Shown here piece after piece: positions 6,977 through 11,540 of a stretch of 11,540 nt of DNA (positions are counted from its first letter, which is position 1; the number at the start of each line of letters is the position of its first letter). The position numbers and the translations under genes are program-made. Location of the stretch: positions 1 to 11,540 of the forward strand of contig CAZHSC010000101.1 of NCBI GenBank assembly GCA_964534995.1, read 5' to 3'. Under the pieces are notes generated by a model. The model saw only the letters and a list, made by a program, of their open reading frames with translations, had not been told where the DNA came from and made no database searches. This DNA comes from JAJTFW01 sp964534995 (GTDB taxonomy: Bacteria; Bacteroidota; Bacteroidia; AKYH767-A; OLB10).

Positions 6977-7796
6977 ATACATTTTCTGCCCGGATCCCTT
7001 TTTCGGTCATTCCCAGCGAACAGCATTCATGGCGGGGATCATGTTCAAAGAAAAGCAGGTATTGATTTTCATATGCTGTTTTCAGGAAACCGGCTTTTTC
7101 TTCCAGCGTCAGCAGGGGCCTGGTATCATAAGCCATAACATAGGGCACCGGCAGATGTGCCACGGAGGGCATCAGGTCGGCCATGAAAACGATGGTCTGT
7201 CCCTTATACTGAATGTGGGGAAGCATCATACCGTCGGTGTGGCCATTTACACATTGCACCCTGAAACCGGGTATCAGTTCCTCGCCTTCGTTTATGAATT
7301 TAAGCTGTCCGCTCTCCTGGATGGGAAGAATGTTTTCTTTGAGGAAGCTCGCCCTTTCTCTGGCGTTAGGCTGTGTGGCCCATGCCCAGTGGCGTTCATT
7401 GCTCCAATAGGTGGCGTTTGGGAAGGCTGTTTCATATCCGCTGCCGTCCTTCTTTTTGTTGATACTACCACCGCAATGGTCAAAATGAAGATGCGTCAGA
7501 AAAACATCGGTGATATCTTTGAAATCATAACCGGACCGGTGCAGTGATTTTTCCAGGCTGTCGTCACCATGCAGGTAGTAATGGCCGAAGAATTTATCAT
7601 CCTGTTTGTTGCCAATGCCATTATCAATTAATATTAATCTGTTCCCTTCTTCCACCAGTAAACAGCGCATGGCCCATGTGCACATATTATTTTCATCGGC
7701 GGGATTAAGTTTGTTCCACATGGTTTTTGGAACTACGCCAAACATGGCGCCTCCGTCAAGTTTGAAAAATCCGGTGTTGATGCTGTGCAGTTGCAT
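6951..7796 (-). CDS. MBL-fold metallo-hydrolase
   Basis: A 281-residue cytoplasmic metallo-beta-lactamase-fold hydrolase with a complete dinuclear metal site: THLHFDHCGG at 101-110 gives His102, His104, Asp106 and His107; NGHTDG gives His186; MADLMPS gives Asp207; FFEHDP gives His252. The spacing (HxHxDH, then H, then D about 21 residues later, then H about 45 later) resembles AHL lactonases such as AiiA. The DLMPSVAHLPVPYVMAYD block belongs instead to a broad group of uncharacterised MBL hydrolases, so a quorum-quenching role should not be assumed. There is no signal peptide. It is not the missing ComEC hydrolase domain: it is a complete stand-alone enzyme on the opposite strand. The start at 7796 is set by the family-like N-terminus MQLHSINTGFF. 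Confidence 0.92.
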   Translation of the reverse strand: MQLHSINTGFFKLDGGAMFGVVPKTMWNKLNPADENNMCTWAMRCLLVEEGNRLILIDNGIGNKQDDKFFGHYYLHGDDSLEKSLHRSGYDFKDITDVFLTHLHFDHCGGSINKKKDGSGYETAFPNATYWSNERHWAWATQPNARERASFLKENILPIQESGQLKFINEGEELIPGFRVQCVNGHTDGMMLPHIQYKGQTIVFMADLMPSVAHLPVPYVMAYDTRPLLTLEEKAGFLKTAYENQYLLFFEHDPRHECCSLGMTEKGIRAENVFTLSEAIA

Positions 7797-7798
7797 AA

Positions 7799-7978
7799 TT
7801 ATTCTTGTTTTGGTTTTAGGTCTTTATCGAACAGGTTTTGTGGCTGGTAAATTATCACTGACCTGATGTTTCTGTGCCCTTTTAAAGGAAGTGGTATGAC
7901 ATGTTTCACCGGAGATGCAATGTATACGGGCAGGCTTCCCCGCTTTGTCTTTCTGACGGACAGTTGATGAAACTGCAT
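7799..7978 (-). CDS. Possible small ORF in the leader of the MBL hydrolase gene
   Basis: A 59-residue frame, MQFHQLSVRKTKRGSLPVYI and onwards, ends 2 nt before the MBL gene's ATG on the same strand. The protein would be basic, with no signal peptide or recognisable domain. An in-frame TTG at 7999 would add seven residues but overlaps the putative -7 box. The tight junction with the MBL gene suggests translational coupling if it is real. Alternatively the stretch is a long untranslated leader, or the remnant of a gene. I do not recognise a family. Confidence 0.25.
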   Translation of the reverse strand: MQFHQLSVRKTKRGSLPVYIASPVKHVIPLPLKGHRNIRSVIIYQPQNLFDKDLKPKQE

Positions 7979-7996
7979 CCCAATGAAGGGGTCATT

Positions 7997-8004
7997 CAAA
8001 AATA
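7997..8004 (-). promoter_or_regulatory. Putative -7 box (TATTTTTG) toward the MBL hydrolase gene
   Basis: The minus strand reads TATTTTTG, an exact TAnnTTTG match. It lies about 200 nt upstream of the MBL hydrolase start and immediately upstream of the possible small ORF. It implies either a long leader or translation of that ORF. Confidence 0.35.
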
Positions 8005-8097
8005 CATATTTTACAGGATTCGTAGATTGGAACAGGATACACGGAACTTTGACTTTGCTTTGGGTTGACGGAGATCCGGGTACTGGTTCTTATGATT

Positions 8098-8105
8098 TAT
8101 TTTTG
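8098..8105 (+). promoter_or_regulatory. Putative -7 box (TATTTTTG) for the T9SS protein gene
   Basis: TATTTTTG matches TAnnTTTG exactly, 82 nt before the ATG at 8188. TTG-containing sequence lies upstream (8059-8067), though farther than the usual -33 spacing. Confidence 0.35.
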
Positions 8106-8187
8106 TTAGTATTGCATAATGAAACTATTGTATCTTGCAGGTACATTTCATGCTATTGATAATTAGTGCCGCTTAATATTCATCCCT

Positions 8188-9234
8188 ATGAAAACAAGGT
8201 TATCCTTCCTGTTACTGTTACTGTGGTTCTCGCATGCTCCGGCCCAGTTGGTTACAATTTCTGAAACCAATCAGTTGCCGGCGATAGGTGATACCATCCA
8301 TTACGTCGATGCCAATTCTTTCGGTTTTGATGCTACGGGTACCGGACCGGTCACCAATAAAGTCTGGGATCAGTCAGGTCTGTTTCTTACTGGTACAAGC
8401 TACGATTTTTACTATGTAGATCCCTTAACCGTGCCCGCCAATTTAGGTCGAGATTCCTTTCCTTCAGCCAGCATTGCCCGCGGAGAGAGCGGAGCCGCAG
8501 GATATTTTTATTATTTGAACACACCCAATTCCATTGACCGCCTTGGGTGGTTTGGCAGTGTTACAAATTACGGTATCTATAAAGACGGAACTGTGGCTAC
8601 CGAATTTCAATTCCCGATTACCGCGGGTCAAACCTTTAATTCCGCTTATCATGGCAGTTATTCACCCTTCAATGTGGGTGAGGATTCCGTACGAATTGAA
8701 TCCGGTACCGTCTCCATCAACGCCGATATGCAGGGTACGCTGATACTCCCTTCCGGTACTTTTAGCAATGTACTGCGCTTGCATGTGATTGAAAATTTTC
8801 ACATCAAGGTTTATTTACTGGGTATTCCGATTATTGATTATCTGATTGAAGATGATTATATCTATTGGTTCAGTGATTCGGTGAAGCAGGCATTGTTGGT
8901 TTCAGGTGTTACCAATGTGAACGGAACACCGGAGCCTCCGGTTTTAAGGTATCAGCCTGTTTCATTACCAACAGCGTTGCCGGAATTTGCCGGAGGATCA
9001 TTCCGCCTCTCACCCAATCCTTCCTCAGGAAAATTTACCATCTCCCGTAAGACTGAAAGTACCCCGGACGTATCAGTAGAAATCAGTACCGCCGGTGGCC
9101 AAATCGTATACAGCTCACCCGACATATCTGTTGAGGATATTGAAGTGAATTTATCTGATTTCCCGAAAGGAATGTATTTTGTAAAAATCAATGATGGCAA
9201 AACCATTCATTTGCAAAAGCTGGTGCTTCAGTAG
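8188..9234 (+). CDS. Secreted protein with T9SS type A sorting domain, function unknown
   Basis: A 348-residue exported protein. Residues 1-19 form a signal peptide (basic MKTR, a Leu-rich core, then SHAPA) with likely cleavage before Gln20, the usual Bacteroidota arrangement in which the new N-terminus can become pyroglutamate. Residues about 20-255 are rich in Gly, Ser, Thr, Tyr and Phe with alternating strand-like patterns, suggesting a beta-rich domain, but I recognise no catalytic motif. Residues about 271-348 are a type A T9SS C-terminal domain: FRLSPNPSSGKF at the start, a VSVEISTAGGQIVYSS strand pair, then LSDFPKGMYFVKI and the terminal QKLVLQ. The protein should cross the outer membrane through the type IX system and be anchored or released. 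It is transcribed alone, with a leader of about 80 nt. Binding or adhesion is possible but unproven. Confidence 0.9.
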   Translation: MKTRLSFLLLLLWFSHAPAQLVTISETNQLPAIGDTIHYVDANSFGFDATGTGPVTNKVWDQSGLFLTGTSYDFYYVDPLTVPANLGRDSFPSASIARGESGAAGYFYYLNTPNSIDRLGWFGSVTNYGIYKDGTVATEFQFPITAGQTFNSAYHGSYSPFNVGEDSVRIESGTVSINADMQGTLILPSGTFSNVLRLHVIENFHIKVYLLGIPIIDYLIEDDYIYWFSDSVKQALLVSGVTNVNGTPEPPVLRYQPVSLPTALPEFAGGSFRLSPNPSSGKFTISRKTESTPDVSVEISTAGGQIVYSSPDISVEDIEVNLSDFPKGMYFVKINDGKTIHLQKLVLQ

Positions 9235-9241
9235 TTGACCT

Positions 9242-9344
9242 GCCAAAAGGGATAAGGACCAGACAATTGTAAGTAAAATAGGTTTTCTCTTTATGTCCCG
9301 GTAAAATTCATGCCGGGTCTGGCAATGACTATCTCCCTTTTGGC
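9242..9344. repeat. Nested inverted repeats, possible terminator or structured RNA
   Basis: Three nested pairs are visible. The outer is GCCAAAAGGGA (9242-9252) with TCCCTTTTGGC (9334-9344), a perfect 11-bp match. The middle is CCAGAC (9259-9264) with GTCTGG (9317-9322). The inner is CCCGG (9297-9301) with CCGGG (9313-9317), closing an 11-nt loop; it shares one base with the middle pair. The left side has a 32-nt unpaired stretch. The structure begins 8 nt after the T9SS gene stop codon, so it would form in that mRNA's 3' end. There is no clear T tract after it. Confidence 0.5.
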
Positions 9345-9538
9345 TATAAGGTTGCGAAGGTTATTAAATATTTTGAGCGATTACAAGAACCTGTAAGGGT
9401 ATAATCCCGGATAGTAATTAAAAAAAACTTCATTAGGATGGCTGGCATCCATTGACCAACTTCAGATTCGTTCACGATCAAACAGAAATGGAAATCTATT
9501 TATCTGTTTAAGCGATCACTTGTCTGATGATAATGTAT

Positions 9539-9612
9539 ACAAGCGGTGCTCTCGTTTCCTATGAAACTCAAAGCGGAATTCATTAGAGATTCCTTCCGGA
9601 AAATCCGCTTGT
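9539..9612. repeat. Short inverted repeats with alternative pairings
   Basis: ACAAGCGG (9539-9546) is complementary to CCGCTTGT (9605-9612). AAGCGGA (9571-9577) is complementary to TCCGCTT (9604-9610). The two left arms therefore compete for the same right arm. An 8-bp palindrome TTCCGGAA lies at 9594-9601. The arms are short and could be chance. Confidence 0.3.
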
Positions 9613-9772
9613 GCTGTTTTAAAAATTTGCTTTCGCAACACCATAAATGTAATTTGTTTTATTTGTAAATGGTTGTTGGATGAAATTATTTTTAGTTGGA
9701 GATGAGCGCCCTGTACTATATTTCCGTTAGGATAATATGATACATATGAAAATCAATGTTTGGATCGTCAGG

Positions 9773-10387
9773 TCATTGCGTACTCCGCTTAAAACTGCAA
9801 AAAATAAAATTTTGCAAGGTGTTAAATGGAGTGGGGTGATCTTCTGTTATGCACTTAATTTTCTCAAAACCATCTGAAAGTTGTTCTTGCAGTTCCTTTT
9901 CGCTGTATTGGTGAACATCAAGCATGCTGCATTTACTGGGTCCTTTGTCGCTGAAGGTGCCAATTGCCAGAAATCCCTTTATTGCCTTGCGCGCAATTGA
10001 CAGATAGATATTGATGTCGGTTCTGCTTGTCAAAAAATGGAAAGTTGCCCTGTCGTGCCAGCAATCGTATTTTATTGAAGGATGAAAATCTGTTACATCA
10101 CTTACAATCCAGGTTACTTTAGCTGCTCTGTCACCCAGACGTTCCTTAACTCTTTTTATCGCGTTCTCTGAAATGTCCAGCACCGAAATATTTTCAAACC
10201 CTTCATCCAAAAGGTGATCAACAAGCTTACTGTCTCCTCCGCCAATATCAATGATGCTTGCAGTTTTTGGTAAATTAAAGCTGTGTATGAAGTCCAATGA
10301 TGTTTTTGGAAAAGCTTGTGTCCAGCTTACCTCGTCGGGTTGCTTTGTCGCGTAAACCTTGTCCCAGTGATTTTTTCTTGTTTCCAT
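9773..10387 (-). CDS. Class I SAM-dependent methyltransferase
   Basis: A 204-residue soluble Rossmann-fold methyltransferase. Motif I is SIIDIGGGDSK at 44-54 (Asp47 and the Gly-rich loop binding SAM). Motif II is VLDIS at 69-73, with Asp71 likely binding the ribose. SDVTD at 96-100 is a probable motif III, and WHDRATFHFLT at 110-120 is a characteristic block after it. The C-terminal half carries GTFSDKGPSKCS at 143-154 and the end pattern TPFNTLQNFIFC at 186-197. These blocks occur in a group of small bacterial methyltransferases sometimes labelled thiopurine- or tellurite-type; I cannot assign the substrate. Its ATG follows the DsrE-like stop codon by 1 nt, so the two are almost certainly translated from one mRNA. 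That suggests a sulfur- or thiol-related acceptor, which is inference only. Confidence 0.9.
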   Translation of the reverse strand: METRKNHWDKVYATKQPDEVSWTQAFPKTSLDFIHSFNLPKTASIIDIGGGDSKLVDHLLDEGFENISVLDISENAIKRVKERLGDRAAKVTWIVSDVTDFHPSIKYDCWHDRATFHFLTSRTDINIYLSIARKAIKGFLAIGTFSDKGPSKCSMLDVHQYSEKELQEQLSDGFEKIKCITEDHPTPFNTLQNFIFCSFKRSTQ

Positions 10388-10388
10388 T

Positions 10389-10715
10389 TTAAAAGGAAAT
10401 GATTTTATCCGACTTTGCTATGATTGCGTACAGATCGGCCATTGTTGAAATCGGACACATATCTGAACTTACTTCATTACGTATTTTTAAACAGGTTCCG
10501 CAAGCATGCATTTCACCGCCTGCAGCAACAAATGATTGTATGTGGTTTTTTACATCAAATTGATCCGTGGATACATTGGGCGCTTCCACTCCTTTGCCCA
10601 GCAGAAATACTTTTACGGTATCTTGTTGGGTGAGCGAATAAATCGCCAGCCTGAATGCGTTCCAAATGGTTTCTGGGTCATTGGTATAAATAATGATGCC
10701 AATATTTGATTTCAT
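10389..10715 (-). CDS. DsrE-family protein with CxxC motif
   Basis: A 108-residue, single-domain DsrE/DsrF-like protein. The N-terminal strand MKSNIGIIIYTNDPETIWNA leads into a helix that fits the family's nucleotide-like fold. The segment VKVFLLGKGVEAP at 34-46 is the second strand and its loop. The cysteine block GGEMHACGTCLKIR at 66-79 places Cys72 and Cys75, and Cys87 follows in DMCPISTM. DsrE-family proteins act as sulfur carriers or are regulators of unclear role; the conserved Cys here would be the sulfur-accepting candidates. No DsrF, DsrH or Tus partner genes are adjacent, so a complete sulfur relay is not shown. It is separated by 1 nt from the downstream methyltransferase and by 65 nt from the upstream PaiB-like gene. 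Confidence 0.85.
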   Translation of the reverse strand: MKSNIGIIIYTNDPETIWNAFRLAIYSLTQQDTVKVFLLGKGVEAPNVSTDQFDVKNHIQSFVAAGGEMHACGTCLKIRNEVSSDMCPISTMADLYAIIAKSDKIISF

Positions 10716-10780
10716 TTCTTTGGATGATTATTATTCACCGGATATTGTAATTGCCTTTGCAAATTTGTATTAATTGATAA

Positions 10781-11449
10781 CTACGAATCAAATTTTGAGC
10801 CGTCCCATTCAACTCCTGAAGGGAATAATTCATCGTTTCTTTTTCGCATTTCTGATGCTATCAATGCACTTGAACCGCCTCGTTCTTCAAGTTTGGAAAT
10901 TATATTCAAATAACTTTTTTCATTTCTGTTTTGACTTAGTTTGAAAACATTATCCATGTTGTCTGCTCTCATTTCAAATCCAATTATAGCCGGCATCATT
11001 TTATTCAGGTAACCGGATGGAAGGTTGTCATAGATTGGCAATGATTCTGTATTGCCTTCTTCAAACTTTAATGTAAGTTTACGCATAAAACCAATGAATT
11101 TTTCATCACTCATGAAATTGACCAAGCCTGAGATGTGCACGCTCATATAATTCCAGGTGGAACCTGCCTGAGGATTACTATACCAGGTGGCGCTTACATA
11201 GCAATTCGGGCCAGTAGATATCAGAAGTCCGTTGGGGTTTTCAACAAATGCCAGATGCTGGTCTGTGTTACGCATGATGTGGCCCTGCAGATAGAGTTCT
11301 CCTTTCCGCTCCTCAGTTAAATCAGGTATCTGGGTTGCCACCTGCTTGCCTGATAAAAAACTACCGGTCATTAAAGCAAATGGATTGTCAGCTATAAAGT
11401 CTGAAATTTTCTGCCTGTCTTTTTCTTTAAAGTAGGAAAAGTTATACAT
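10781..11449 (-). CDS. PaiB-family FMN-binding negative transcriptional regulator
   Basis: A 222-residue protein of the FMN-binding split-barrel group related to B. subtilis PaiB, described as a negative regulator of protease and sporulation genes; actual activity in this lineage is unknown. Family blocks run in order: MYNFSYFKEKDRQKISDFI at the start, the NPFALM strand near 22-27, GHIMRNTDQH at 56-65, GPNCYVSATWY at 80-90, STWNYMSVHISG at 97-108, and near the end AIIGFEM at 154-160 and FKLSQNR at 169-175. Length is normal. In Bacillus the gene pairs with the acetyltransferase gene paiA; no acetyltransferase is adjacent here, and the GNAT at 1179-1673 is unrelated in position. It lies 65 nt upstream of the DsrE-like gene on the same strand and could head that transcript. 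No exact TAnnTTTG box was found in the 91 nt upstream. Confidence 0.9.
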   Translation of the reverse strand: MYNFSYFKEKDRQKISDFIADNPFALMTGSFLSGKQVATQIPDLTEERKGELYLQGHIMRNTDQHLAFVENPNGLLISTGPNCYVSATWYSNPQAGSTWNYMSVHISGLVNFMSDEKFIGFMRKLTLKFEEGNTESLPIYDNLPSGYLNKMMPAIIGFEMRADNMDNVFKLSQNRNEKSYLNIISKLEERGGSSALIASEMRKRNDELFPSGVEWDGSKFDS

Positions 11450-11540
11450 GGTTTTATGGTTTTTTCGGGTCGCCAGATCGTTATCTTCTTCCTATCAAGT
11501 TTCTAATGCAACTTTAATTTGATTTTGTATTGATGTTGAA

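Larger units (their letters stand above)
7797..8187. other. Divergent intergenic region between MBL hydrolase and T9SS protein genes
   Basis: A 391-nt stretch separating two divergent genes. It holds an exact TAnnTTTG box for each direction (7997-8004 minus, 8098-8105 plus), about 93 nt apart, and the doubtful small ORF at 7799-7978. The part from 8106 to 8187 is a leader of about 80 nt without a strong Shine-Dalgarno sequence. No RNA gene or strong repeat was seen. Confidence 0.6.
9235..9772. other. Gene-free convergent intergenic region
   Basis: A 538-nt stretch between two convergent genes, where only terminators are expected. It contains nested inverted repeats at 9242-9344 and a weaker pair at 9539-9612. 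I found no exact TAnnTTTG box on either strand, no tRNA-like structure and no convincing ORF. The longest start-to-stop reading I noted is about 35 codons (9561-9668, plus strand). It may hold a degraded gene or an unannotated RNA. Confidence 0.55.

Noticed and set aside
7029..7547. 172-codon open frame on the plus strand
   Set aside because: It lies antisense to the MBL hydrolase, which carries a complete metal-binding motif set; a coding shadow.
6951..7796. The MBL hydrolase as a split-off ComEC C-terminal domain
   Set aside because: It is on the opposite strand, has a full-length stand-alone architecture, and its motif blocks belong to a different MBL group.
9561..9668. 35-codon ORF starting MKLKAEFIRD in the convergent gap
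   Set aside because: No promoter box or Shine-Dalgarno is visible, it overlaps inverted repeats, and its length is expected by chance.
1..11540. CRISPR arrays, tRNA or rRNA genes, insertion sequences, phage or known defence genes
   Set aside because: None was seen on reading both strands: no regularly spaced repeats, no transposase or integrase motifs, and no clover-leaf candidates.

Overview
The window looks like a draft chromosomal contig from a member of the Bacteroidota (Bacteroidetes), most likely environmental or uncultured. Four things point there: a secreted protein with a type IX secretion (T9SS) C-terminal sorting domain and a signal peptide cut just before Gln; the Bacteroidota -7 promoter box TAnnTTTG in front of several genes, with almost no Shine-Dalgarno sequences; a Bacteroidota-style ABC-F ATPase; and a ComEC that ends without a hydrolase domain. 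No tRNA, rRNA, CRISPR array, insertion sequence or phage gene was seen.

Layout, left to right. (1) 1-1673, minus strand: chorismate synthase (aroC, running off the left edge, with a non-homologous tail in the first ~112 bases) and, upstream of it, a GNAT acetyltransferase. (2) 1849-3732, plus: a Uup-like ABC-F ATPase containing a 10-N assembly gap that appears artificial. (3) 3780-5238, minus: a rhomboid intramembrane protease followed 4 nt later by a class IV PLP enzyme of the aminodeoxychorismate lyase type (pabC-like). (4) 5321-6976, plus: ComEC, whose 3' end overlaps by 26 nt the convergent gene for an MBL-fold hydrolase (6951-7796, minus). (5) 7797-8187: a divergent promoter region with one doubtful small ORF. 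(6) 8188-9234, plus: a T9SS-exported protein of unknown function. (7) 9235-9772: a gene-free convergent stretch with nested inverted repeats. (8) 9773-11449, minus: a PaiB-like FMN-binding protein, a DsrE-like protein and a class I SAM methyltransferase; the last two are 1 nt apart.

Functionally this is mostly core and housekeeping content: chorismate synthesis, and use of chorismate-derived aminodeoxychorismate for folate (aroC and the pabC-like gene are near each other but not in one operon), translation or ribosome-associated ATPase activity, membrane proteolysis and DNA uptake. The DsrE/methyltransferase pair, possibly with the PaiB-like gene, is the best candidate for a less characterised small functional unit. 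I see no clear new defence or mobile system. The observations most worth checking are two assembly-type anomalies (the aroC tail and the N gap), the start-proximal promoter boxes, and the structured 538-nt convergent intergenic region.
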